A DNA stretch of 8,908 nt from assembly GCA_964439815.1 (NCBI GenBank), contig CAYTPO010000028.1, forward strand, positions 1-8,908, given 5' to 3'. A program made the translations under genes and the position numbers. The stretch is from JALSHZ01 sp964439815. GTDB lineage: Bacteria > Pseudomonadota > Gammaproteobacteria > UWMA-0217. The notes beneath the pieces were generated by a model. The model made no database searches, was not told where the DNA came from, and saw only the letters and a program-made list of their open reading frames with translations. This document shows positions 1-6,414 of the stretch, piece after piece. Numbering within the stretch: position 1 is the first letter of the stretch; every line of letters starts with the position of its first letter.

Positions 1-83
1 ATCCCGGTGGCCTGGATGCCGGTTCATCCGGCAACACGGTGGGTGCGGCAGCAGATGGTATCGCTGATATCAACCTCAGGTGA
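1..83 (+). CDS. C-terminal fragment of an unidentified upstream protein
   Basis: An open frame starting at base 3 runs in from the left edge and ends at TGA 81-83. It reads as about 26 residues rich in Gly, Ala, Asp and Ser, finishing with ADGIADINLR. The small-residue, Asp-rich composition resembles an exported beta-rich protein, but the fragment is too short to name. Frame 1 is also open, to a TGA at 88-90, but its composition is less protein-like. No terminator hairpin follows the stop. The product is unknown and even the frame is only moderately certain. Confidence 0.4.
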   Translation, partial: PGGLDAGSSGNTVGAAADGIADINLR

Positions 84-100
84 GCGCTGAAACTTGGGTA

Positions 101-106
101 TATAAT
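101..106 (+). promoter_or_regulatory. Perfect sigma70 -10 box (TATAAT) before the small ORF
   Basis: TATAAT matches the sigma70 -10 consensus exactly, 42 bp before the chosen ATG at 148. The -35 position (about 78-83, AGGTGA) is poor and no extended -10 TG precedes the box, so an activator would probably be needed. A transcript would start near 113. That would leave the TTG at 106 untranscribed and favours the ATG starts at 121 or 148. Confidence 0.4.
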
Positions 107-147
107 TGGTCTCCAACCTTATGACTACGGGAATGATCCCAATCCTC

Positions 148-351
148 ATGAATCAAGATCCCATTTATGCATTCCAGCTATCCACCTTCCGGCAGGCACT
201 GGCGGCCTGGAAGCAGGAACAGATCGCTGCCTACCCTCATCAACAGGAACTGATCGAGACGGTTTCACACGCCATGGAAGACTTCATCTCATCGAAGCAG
301 GTACGGGAATTCAAAATGGTCATTGATCCAGCCTCGACGGATGACATCTGA
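148..351 (+). CDS. Small hypothetical protein (67 aa)
   Basis: This small ORF of 67 residues starts MNQDPIYAFQ and ends ASTDDI. It has no signal peptide, membrane segment or cysteine. The middle is predicted helical and charged (FRQALAAWKQEQIAAYPHQ, then an acidic helix), as in a small soluble cytoplasmic protein. The start is uncertain: in-frame ATGs exist at 121, 133 and 148 and a TTG at 106, and none has a strong Shine-Dalgarno sequence. I prefer 148 because the N-terminus then opens directly into the structured part, and because a TATAAT box at 101-106 would start transcription downstream of the TTG. I do not recognise a family. It stands alone, about 500 bp before the porin, with no clear functional link. 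Confidence 0.5.
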   Translation: MNQDPIYAFQLSTFRQALAAWKQEQIAAYPHQQELIETVSHAMEDFISSKQVREFKMVIDPASTDDI

Positions 352-611
352 CCTGGGAATTCCTTCGGACTTGCCGGCAAAAGGCAGCCAAACAGACTGC
401 ATAACAGAGCCTCTACCTGAGGAGACACAGCGCAGCCGAATCCATGTCCATGACGATTCCTGTCGGTTCTATTGTCGCCATCAGGCAGCTTGCCGCACCA
501 TTTTTACCCAATCGGTAAAAATTAAATGGCGGAAAATGACCCAAAATTAAAGCCTCTCATATCAATCATTTATCACCCCCTTTTTCGCTGTAACGATATT
601 TTATCAACTAC
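352..611. other. Intergenic region upstream of the porin promoter
   Basis: About 260 bp without a convincing gene. An open frame at 323-550 has poor composition and no ribosome-binding site. The left part is GC-rich and the right part (from about 530) is AT-rich, as expected just upstream of a promoter. The one clear structure is the 9-bp perfect inverted repeat at 500-522, listed separately. Confidence 0.5.
500..522. promoter_or_regulatory. 9-bp perfect inverted repeat upstream of the porin promoter
   Basis: ATTTTTACC (500-508) and GGTAAAAAT (514-522) are perfect reverse complements around a 5-bp centre, CAATC. An outer CCGCACCAT/ATGGCGG pairing could extend the stem with small bulges. It lies about 110 bp upstream of the porin -10 box. 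It could be an operator for a dimeric regulator, or a bidirectional terminator since the arms are T- and A-rich. The sequence does not decide between these. Confidence 0.45.
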
Positions 612-627
612 TGTTAACTGCATCACA
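612..627. promoter_or_regulatory. CRP-like palindrome overlapping the porin promoter
   Basis: TGTTA-N6-TCACA matches the CRP consensus TGTGA-N6-TCACA at 9 of 10 conserved positions. Its centre is about 27 bp upstream of the transcription start implied by the TATACT box. There it would overlap the -35 region and act as a repressor site, unless the true start is further downstream. This rests on one imperfect match. Confidence 0.3.
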
Positions 628-640
628 TTGGGTCTATACT
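614..640 (+). promoter_or_regulatory. Probable sigma70 promoter of the porin gene
   Basis: The -10 candidate TATACT (635-640) differs from consensus at one base. A -35 candidate, TTAACT (614-619), lies upstream with a short 15-bp spacer. The preceding 60 bp is AT-rich. Transcription would start near 647 and leave a leader of about 200 nt before the porin ATG. The -35 assignment is weak; the -10 is good. Confidence 0.5.
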
Positions 641-646
641 CAGGTT

Positions 647-847
647 CAATTGAACCCCGTTTCATGTAAACCGCTTTTTCACCTTAAACAACAAGAGCAG
701 AACTTCATGGTGGCGAACGAGATTTTCAATGGCTGTCGCAGCTTCCCTTCTCTTTCGACCTACCCTTCTCTCACTGTTTATGGTCATCAGGTAAATCGCA
801 CTGATGGCCAGCATCATGGCAACCCTCAAAATCTTAGGAGAAAATCA
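647..847 (+). other. Long 5' leader of the porin mRNA
   Basis: About 200 nt separate the predicted transcription start from the porin ATG. The frame is open back to 650, but the upstream 66 codons carry scattered Cys, His and Pro residues and precede a perfectly good signal peptide, so I read this as untranslated. It contains two copies of CCCTTCTCT (745-753 and 763-771), 18 bp apart. The TTCTCT within each copy can pair with the GGAGAA of the porin ribosome-binding site with one G-U pair. This may be a translational control region, as many porin mRNAs are controlled through their leaders. Confidence 0.4.
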
Positions 848-1864
848 ATGGTACAAAACAAACTCGCCCTAACCAGCGCTGTCGTCCTCGCACTGGGAAC
901 AGCCGCCATGTCGGCACAAGCTGCCGAAGTAGAGATTTCCGGTCAGGTCAGCCGGGCAATCATGCTGCCGGACGACGCCGCAGGAAATGAATTGCAGCAT
1001 GTCGATAATAATATTTCCGGTACCCGGGTTCGTGTAAAGGCCAAGCAGGCACTCGAAAACGGCATGAGCATGGGTGCTCGCTATGAAATGCAATTCCAGG
1101 ACAACAAGGGTTCTGCCGTCAATGGTGGTGCAGTCAACGAAAAGTCCAACAGCACACTGGATGTTCGCTACAGCGATATCTATCTGAGCGGTGATTTCGG
1201 CAAGGTCAGCCTGGGCAAAGGCGACGGTGCCAGTAATGGTACAACCGAGTCCGATCTGTCAGGTACCTACATGGCAGCAGCTGCCAACATGATGGATCTG
1301 TTTGGTGGTCTCGAATATGAAGTCGGCAAGAAAATGGGTAGCGTCTATGCCATGTATGACGGTTACAGCCGCAATAACCGACTGCGTTATGACAGCCCCA
1401 AGATGGCAGGCTTTTCCATTGCCCTGAGTAGCGCCGAAGGCAGCACTCGTGAAATTGCACTCCGTTATTCCGGAAAGTTTGGTGACAACAAGGTCAAGGC
1501 TGCTTTCTTTGCCGATGATGCTGGCGACGGCTCTCGCAAGGATCGTACTGGTGGCTCGATTGCCTTCCTCTCCGGCATGGGTTTCAACGCACTCGTTGCC
1601 TTCAGCTCCCAGTCTGCCACTACTGGAGACGATCCCACGACAGTCTGGTTCAAGTTGGGGTACAAGACCGGTAAACACGCAGTGTCCATCGATTCTGGTG
1701 GAACCACGGATCTCGGACCTGATGCCAACACCTTGGGTGTTGCCTATGCCTACCGCCCGGCCAAGGGTATTGAAACTTATGTTGCCTATCGCGCATTTGA
1801 AGTCGATACCGCCGCATCGGCTGATCCAACAGTATTTCTGGTGGGTAGCCGCTTCAAGTTTTAG
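848..1864 (+). CDS. Outer-membrane porin, Gram-negative porin family
   Basis: This 338-residue precursor is predicted to form a trimeric general-diffusion beta-barrel in the outer membrane, passing small hydrophilic solutes. The N-terminus is a classic signal peptide: MVQNK, a hydrophobic core (LALTSAVVLALGTAAM), then cleavage after SAQA near residue 25. The mature protein opens with EVEISGQVSRAIM, typical of the first porin strand. It continues with alternating amphipathic strands and Gly/Asp/Ser-rich loops, including the conserved-looking SDIYLSGDFGKVSLGKGDGA stretch. It ends GSRFKF, with the C-terminal Phe required by the BAM complex. Length suits a 16-stranded porin. The ATG at 848 is chosen because AGGAG lies 7 bp upstream and the signal peptide begins there; the frame is open back to 650. 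The TAG stop overlaps the end of a 190-bp inverted-repeat element. Pore specificity cannot be told. Confidence 0.93.
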   Translation: MVQNKLALTSAVVLALGTAAMSAQAAEVEISGQVSRAIMLPDDAAGNELQHVDNNISGTRVRVKAKQALENGMSMGARYEMQFQDNKGSAVNGGAVNEKSNSTLDVRYSDIYLSGDFGKVSLGKGDGASNGTTESDLSGTYMAAAANMMDLFGGLEYEVGKKMGSVYAMYDGYSRNNRLRYDSPKMAGFSIALSSAEGSTREIALRYSGKFGDNKVKAAFFADDAGDGSRKDRTGGSIAFLSGMGFNALVAFSSQSATTGDDPTTVWFKLGYKTGKHAVSIDSGGTTDLGPDANTLGVAYAYRPAKGIETYVAYRAFEVDTAASADPTVFLVGSRFKF

Positions 1865-2052
1865 GAGGTTGTCGGACTTAACCGTTTGAAGCGAAAATCA
1901 CTTGGGGTGAATTAAGTCAGTTTATCGTACGAGGAGAATAGCAGCGCTATTTAACGAACAGGATAAGCTGACTTAATCGCCATCCAGAGATTTGCACCCC
2001 AAGGGCACTTCCTGCGGGCGCAGCCAAACAGCGTTAAATCCGATAGGCTCCT
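1863..2052. repeat. 190-bp nested inverted-repeat element (MITE/REP-like)
   Basis: The ends are diverged inverted repeats: AGGAGGTTGTCGGACTTAAC at 1863-1882, and on the other strand from 2052, AGGAGCCTATCGGATTTAAC. Inside them are further stems: 1901-1909 with 1995-2003 (CTTGGGGTG/CACCCCAAG, perfect), 1911-1926 with 1962-1977 (15 of 16 paired plus a G-U), and an apical AATAGC-AGC-GCTATT at 1937-1951. The whole can fold into one long interrupted hairpin. It has no coding capacity. The right-end motif (2020-2052, minus strand) matches 6910-6942 at 30 of 33 positions, so it belongs to a dispersed repeat family. It resembles a non-autonomous miniature element or paired REP sequences. No target-site duplication could be fixed. 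Confidence 0.7.
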
Positions 2053-2180
2053 AGGCTGGAAAAATGGCAGATAGTGATTACCTGAATCCGGGGCTGGATC
2101 ATGGATTTGGTTATTATTTGCCCAGTGGTGCCCCATTCATTGCAACGCATGCATGGGACGTTACCTAAAGACAAGGTTTT
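2053..2180. other. Intergenic region before the lipoprotein gene
   Basis: 128 bp between the repeat element and the lipoprotein ATG. This is where a promoter for the TRAP module would be expected. TATTAT at 2112-2117 is a possible -10 box, but nothing like TTGACA lies 16-18 bp upstream. No operator-like palindrome stands out beyond a GCATGC. Confidence 0.35.
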
Positions 2181-2534
2181 ATGAAGTATTTTCTGATTGC
2201 TGTTGTTCTCCCCCTTTTTCTGCATGGCTGTGCCAACATGGAAATTGCGCCCGCTGACGATCAGTGGGAGCGTTCCGAAGAGGCAATGCCCGGCATCGTC
2301 ACTGGAGACGAGGGCAAACTTGTCCTGAAGTACGATGGAAAGAATAATCACTCTGCTACGACTGCAGCTCCCGAAGCAGCAGAAATCAAAGACTCAGGCA
2401 CACCCTCCGATTTCCAGGAATTCAAACAGTGGCAGGCCTGGAAAAAAGCAAGGAAAACACAGTCCGGGGAATACCTCGAATTTCGCCAGTGGCTGGAATT
2501 CAAGACGGAAAAGTCGGGTTCCGGAGGGCATTGA
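2181..2534 (+). CDS. Small lipoprotein with duplicated EF[KR]QW motif, encoded with the TRAP transporter
   Basis: The 117-residue precursor has a lipoprotein signal peptide: MKYFLIAVVLPLFLHGC, lipobox LHGC, with acylation at Cys17. The residues after Cys are Ala-Asn rather than Asp, so outer-membrane sorting by Lol is expected. The mature chain is polar and probably largely disordered to about residue 75. It ends with two related helical segments, FQEFKQWQAWKKAR and YLEFRQWLEFKTEK, sharing an EF[KR]QWxx[WF]K pattern about 23 residues apart. AAGG lies about 5 bp before the ATG. The gene is 87 bp upstream of the TAXI binding-protein gene on the same strand, so it is probably in the same operon. 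It may be an accessory envelope component of the uptake system or an unrelated passenger. I do not recognise a named family. Confidence 0.75.
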   Translation: MKYFLIAVVLPLFLHGCANMEIAPADDQWERSEEAMPGIVTGDEGKLVLKYDGKNNHSATTAAPEAAEIKDSGTPSDFQEFKQWQAWKKARKTQSGEYLEFRQWLEFKTEKSGSGGH

Positions 2535-2621
2535 CACTATGTTCCGGATCTCTGTTTTTCCACACCTGACCGCACCGGTCTCATACTCCGGCATCAACAT
2601 CACATCCCAAGAGGAAACAAA

Positions 2622-3602
2622 ATGACAGGTAAATTCTACACAGGTCTCATTACAGCGGCGGCACTTGCCAGCACGCTTTTTACCGGCAGTGCAATGGCTG
2701 CCGAACAGCGATTCATTACCATTGGCACCGGTGGTGTCACTGGTGTCTATTATCCCACCGGCGGCGCCATTTGCCGCCTCGTCAATAAAGGCAGAAAAGA
2801 GCACGGCATTCGCTGCTCGGTCGAGTCTACCGGTGGTTCAGTCTACAACCTGAACACCATCAGGGCTGGCGAACTGGACATGGGTGTTGCCCAGTCCGAC
2901 TGGCAGTATCACGCCTATCACGGTACCAGCAAATTCGAGAAGGCTGGCCCTTTCAAGGAATTGCGTGCTGTATTTTCTGTACATCCCGAGCCTTTCACAG
3001 TGGTTGCGAGAAAAGACGCCGGCATCAAGAATTTCAAGGATCTCAAGGGCAAGCGGGTCAATATCGGTAACCCGGGGTCAGGTCAGCGCGGCACGATGGA
3101 AGTGGTCATGAAGGCGCTGGGTTGGGACAAGTCCAGCTTCAAACTGGCCTCCGAACTGAAGTCTTCCGAGCAGTCCAAGGCGCTTTGTGACAACAAGATC
3201 GACGCCATTGTATTTACTGTCGGCCATCCAAGTGGTTCCATCAAGGAAGCAAGCACTTCCTGCGATACGGTTCTGGTCCCTGTTACCGGTCCTGAAATCG
3301 ACAAGCTCGTGGAAGAAAACGACTACTACAGAAAGGCCATCATTCCAGGTGGCATGTATCGTGGCACTGACACGGACACACCCACCTTTGGTGTAGGTGC
3401 TACCTTTGTTTCCTCCACCAACGTCCCCGATGATGTCATCTACTATGTCGTCAAGGCAGTGTTTGAGAATTTCGACAGCTTCAGGAAACTGCACCCTGCC
3501 TTTGCCAACCTGAAAAAGGAAGAAATGGTCAAGGACGGTTTGTCCGCACCACTCCATCCTGGTGCCTTAAAGTACTACAAGGAAGTCGGCCTCATAAAAT
3601 AG
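2622..3602 (+). CDS. TAXI-family TRAP transporter solute-binding protein
   Basis: This 326-residue periplasmic binding protein of a TRAP transporter captures a solute and delivers it to the membrane permease. The signal peptide (MTGKFYTGLITAAALASTLF...GSAMA) is cleaved before AEQRF, near residue 26. The start of the mature protein has the TAXI hallmark ITIGTGGVTGVYYPTGGAIC, followed by CSVESTGGSVYNLNTIRAGE and DMGVAQSDWQYHAY. The inter-lobe region includes GKRVNIGNPGSGQRGT, and NKIDAIVFTVGHPSG follows. Length is normal for the family. GAGGA ends 6 bp before the ATG. The fused permease gene follows after 160 bp and contains the expected membrane partner. Characterised TAXI proteins bind compounds such as glutamate/glutamine, but the ligand here cannot be read from sequence. 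The cysteine pairs (51 and 65; 188 and 214) may form disulfides; this is inference. Confidence 0.95.
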   Translation: MTGKFYTGLITAAALASTLFTGSAMAAEQRFITIGTGGVTGVYYPTGGAICRLVNKGRKEHGIRCSVESTGGSVYNLNTIRAGELDMGVAQSDWQYHAYHGTSKFEKAGPFKELRAVFSVHPEPFTVVARKDAGIKNFKDLKGKRVNIGNPGSGQRGTMEVVMKALGWDKSSFKLASELKSSEQSKALCDNKIDAIVFTVGHPSGSIKEASTSCDTVLVPVTGPEIDKLVEENDYYRKAIIPGGMYRGTDTDTPTFGVGATFVSSTNVPDDVIYYVVKAVFENFDSFRKLHPAFANLKKEEMVKDGLSAPLHPGALKYYKEVGLIK

Positions 3603-3619
3603 GCATCCATCCTTGGTCA

Positions 3620-3641
3620 GGGGGAGAATCATTTCTCCCCC
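3620..3641 (+). promoter_or_regulatory. Strong intercistronic hairpin between binding-protein and permease genes
   Basis: GGGGGAGAA (3620-3628) pairs perfectly with TTCTCCCCC (3633-3641) around a TCAT loop, 17 bp after the binding-protein stop. No run of T follows (the next bases are AACCCTGAATTAC), so it is not a textbook intrinsic terminator. A stem like this at an mRNA 3' end blocks exonucleases. It would favour more binding protein than permease, as in other binding-protein-dependent operons. Confidence 0.6.
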
Positions 3642-3762
3642 AACCCTGAATTACTTCAGCCAACAGATCAAGACCGGAAAACCATTAGCGCTCCATCGAG
3701 TCAAGTTTGATGGATACAGAGCAGGGATCAAGCAGCCAAGATAAATCAGCGGGGAACCCGAC

Positions 3763-6399
3763 ATGACAGAAAAAACCAGCACTGCCGACGATATCACGGA
3801 CGAACGTCTCGATAACCAACTGGAGGAGATGATCGCGGAGTCGGATACGGGAGGCCGGCATCCCACCAATCCACTCTCCATCAAGATTCTCTTTCTTGTA
3901 CCACTGGTCTGGACATTGTTTCAGCTCTGGATCGCTTCTCCCCTCCCCTATATTCTCAATTTCGGATTATTCAACGGCAACGAAACACGAGCCATCCATC
4001 TCGCCTTCGCTGTCTTTCTCGCTTACACCGCTTTCCCGACTTTTCGCTCTTCACCACGCAACTATATCCCCATTCAGGATTGGGCAGCAGCCTTCATCGC
4101 CGCGTTCTGTGCAGCCTATCTATTCCTTTTTGCCGAACAGCTGGCAGATCGCCCTGGCTCACCAACCACACTCGATCTCGCTGTCGCTATTGCCGGCATG
4201 GTACTGCTGCTCGAAGCCACCAGGCGGGTACTTGGTCCGGCACTGATGCTGGTTGCGGGTGTCATTCTGATCTATACCTTTGGCGGCCCGTACATGCCCG
4301 ATGTCATCGCCCACAAGGGTGCATCGATATCCAAGGCGATGTCGCATTTCTGGCTGGGTTCCGAAGGTGTCTTCGGAGTCGCGCTGTCCGTTTCCACCGA
4401 TACAGTATTCCTGTTTGTCCTGTTTGGCGCGCTGCTGGAGCGCGCCGGTGCAGGCAACTACTTCATCAAGGTAGCCTTTTCGCTACTGGGGCATATGAAA
4501 GGGGGGCCAGCCAAGGCGGCTGTCGTCTCCTCTGCCCTGACCGGCCTGATCTCCGGTAGCTCGATTGCCAATGTCGTAACCACCGGGACCTTTACCATTC
4601 CACTGATGAAGCGTGTCGGATTTGCCCCTACCAAGGCGGCAGCCGTCGAGGTAGCTTCCTCCACCAATGGCCAGCTGATGCCCCCCATTATGGGTGCCGC
4701 GGCATTCCTGATGGTGGAATATGTTGGCGTTTCGTTTGCCGAAGTGGTCAAGGCCGCATTTCTCCCGGCATTCGTCTCCTATGTTGCTCTGGTCTATATC
4801 GTCCACCTTGAAGCCATGAAGGCGGATCTGAAAGGCCTGCCCCGCAGAATTACCACCGCACAATTACTGCTCTCGCTGGTGACGATCATTCTCGGTGTCA
4901 TCGTGATCGCCTTTCTGATGAGTTATGGCCTCAGCTTCCTGAAAGCCACCCTGGGAGACAACTGGCTGTACGGCGCCGGTGGAATTGCCGTGATTGCCTA
5001 CTTCTATCTGCTCTATGTTGCTGCCGGTGTCGAACCACTGGATCATCCCGACAAGGAGATGACCGAGTTGCCCTTACCCGGGCCAACCGCCAAATCCGGC
5101 CTCTACTTCCTGCTGCCAATCCTGGTGCTGGTCGGCTGCATGGTGGAAAAACTCTCGGCAGGTGTTGCCGCATTCTGGGCTACCATTGCCATGATGCTGA
5201 TCATCATTACCCATCGTCCCCTGCTTGCCATGATGAGGCGACAAGGCACTACCGGACAAGCCACTTCAGAGGGGTTCAACGATCTCAGTGACGGTATGGT
5301 TACCGGAGCACGAAACATGATCACCATCGGTGTCGCCACAGCGGCCGCCGGTATTGTCGTTGGCGGTGTCACACTGACCGGCATCGGTCAGGTCATGACG
5401 GAGTTTGTCGAGTTTGTATCTGGCGGAAATCTGCTGATCATGCTCTTCTTTACCGCAATCATCAGCCTGCTGCTGGGTCTGGGCCTGCCCACGACCGCCA
5501 ACTATATCGTGGTATCCACGTTGATGGCGCCAGTCATCGTGACGCTGGGTGCACAGAGCGGCTTGGTCGTCCCACTGCTGGCGGTTCACATGTTTGTCTT
5601 CTACTTTGGCATACTGGCGGATGACACACCTCCGGTGGGGCTGGCCGCCTATGCGGGGGCCGCAATTGCCAAATCCGACCCGGTCAAGACCGGCCTGCAG
5701 GGTTTTGTCTACGATATCAGAACTGCCATTCTGCCCTTTATGTTCATCTTCAACACAGAACTGCTGATGATCGGGGTGGATTCACTATGGCATATGGCAC
5801 TGGTCTGGTTTGCAACCATTGTCGGCATGCTCACCTTCTCGGCTGCTACCCAGGGATTCATGCTGACGAAGAACCGGATCTGGGAAACCGCCTTGATGGT
5901 TCTACTGGCTTTCATCTTCATGCAACCCGGTTATTTCATGGAGAAGATTGCACCGGCCTATGAACTGCTGCCCGCTACTGAAATCTATGATGTGGCTGCC
6001 GCGCTCGATGAAGACACGGAACTGCGCATGATCACCCGGGGTGAGAACCTGGTCGATGACAAGATGGTCACCCAGACTGTCCTGTTGCCGATCAAAAGCC
6101 AGGGAAGCGGAGAAGATCGTCTGGCAGAGGCCGGTCTGGTACTCGTCAATGACAATGGCAAGATGTTGGTCGATGACCTCGTTTTCGGTACGCCCGCTGA
6201 AAAACTGGGCCTAGGTGGCAAGGACAAGTCACTGGGTACCAAGGTTGATCTCGGTTGGGAGATACTGCAAGTCTACCGCCCAACCAACGCACCTGCAAAA
6301 CACTGGATCTATCTGCCCGCACTGCTTCTGCTGATGTTGATCATCACGTTGCAGAAACGCAGACGCGGCGATGTCCAGACCCTTTCCGCCACCCACTAG
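3763..6399 (+). CDS. TRAP transporter fused 4TM/12TM permease with DUF3394 C-terminal domain
   Basis: This 878-residue inner-membrane permease imports the solute presented by the TAXI binding protein, driven by an ion gradient (usually sodium in TRAP systems). Residues 1-42 are a polar acidic cytoplasmic tail. Residues 43-175 form the small (DctQ-like) part with four membrane segments. From about 200 begins the large DctM-like part, with the signature GGPAKAAVVSSALTGLISGS (247-266), then QLMPPIMGAAAF (304-315). Further signatures are GLGLPTTANYIVVSTL and FYFGILADDTPPVGLAAYAG. After a final transporter helix near 720, a mostly soluble stretch (727-845) and a last hydrophobic helix (848-864) match a DUF3394-type extension known on a subset of these permeases. 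GGGGA lies 7 bp before the ATG. The stress-protein gene follows after 15 bp. Confidence 0.95.
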   Translation: MTEKTSTADDITDERLDNQLEEMIAESDTGGRHPTNPLSIKILFLVPLVWTLFQLWIASPLPYILNFGLFNGNETRAIHLAFAVFLAYTAFPTFRSSPRNYIPIQDWAAAFIAAFCAAYLFLFAEQLADRPGSPTTLDLAVAIAGMVLLLEATRRVLGPALMLVAGVILIYTFGGPYMPDVIAHKGASISKAMSHFWLGSEGVFGVALSVSTDTVFLFVLFGALLERAGAGNYFIKVAFSLLGHMKGGPAKAAVVSSALTGLISGSSIANVVTTGTFTIPLMKRVGFAPTKAAAVEVASSTNGQLMPPIMGAAAFLMVEYVGVSFAEVVKAAFLPAFVSYVALVYIVHLEAMKADLKGLPRRITTAQLLLSLVTIILGVIVIAFLMSYGLSFLKATLGDNWLYGAGGIAVIAYFYLLYVAAGVEPLDHPDKEMTELPLPGPTAKSGLYFLLPILVLVGCMVEKLSAGVAAFWATIAMMLIIITHRPLLAMMRRQGTTGQATSEGFNDLSDGMVTGARNMITIGVATAAAGIVVGGVTLTGIGQVMTEFVEFVSGGNLLIMLFFTAIISLLLGLGLPTTANYIVVSTLMAPVIVTLGAQSGLVVPLLAVHMFVFYFGILADDTPPVGLAAYAGAAIAKSDPVKTGLQGFVYDIRTAILPFMFIFNTELLMIGVDSLWHMALVWFATIVGMLTFSAATQGFMLTKNRIWETALMVLLAFIFMQPGYFMEKIAPAYELLPATEIYDVAAALDEDTELRMITRGENLVDDKMVTQTVLLPIKSQGSGEDRLAEAGLVLVNDNGKMLVDDLVFGTPAEKLGLGGKDKSLGTKVDLGWEILQVYRPTNAPAKHWIYLPALLLLMLIITLQKRRRGDVQTLSATH

Positions 6400-6414
6400 C
6401 CTGAGGCGACTACC

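Noticed and set aside
106..120. TTG start for the small ORF
   Set aside because: It overlaps a perfect TATAAT box and would lie upstream of the expected transcript start.
650..847. 66-codon in-frame N-terminal extension of the porin
   Set aside because: The 848 ATG has AGGAG 7 bp upstream and begins a normal signal peptide, while the extension would bury that signal and has unprotein-like composition.
1259..1678. 139-aa minus-strand open frame inside the porin
   Set aside because: It lies entirely opposite the porin coding sequence and has no ribosome-binding site or family signal.
2568..2580. GACCG-CAC-CGGTC hairpin between lipoprotein and TAXI genes
   Set aside because: A stem of only 5 bp with no T-tract is too short to call a terminator or a control element.
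2335..2625. Plus-strand frame overlapping the lipoprotein and the TAXI start
   Set aside because: It has a Lys/Ser/Gln-rich shadow composition, while the other frame has a clear lipobox signal peptide.
6397..6414. Possible separate promoter for the stress-protein gene
   Set aside because: Only 15 bp separate it from the permease stop, and the gap is explained by a ribosome-binding site.
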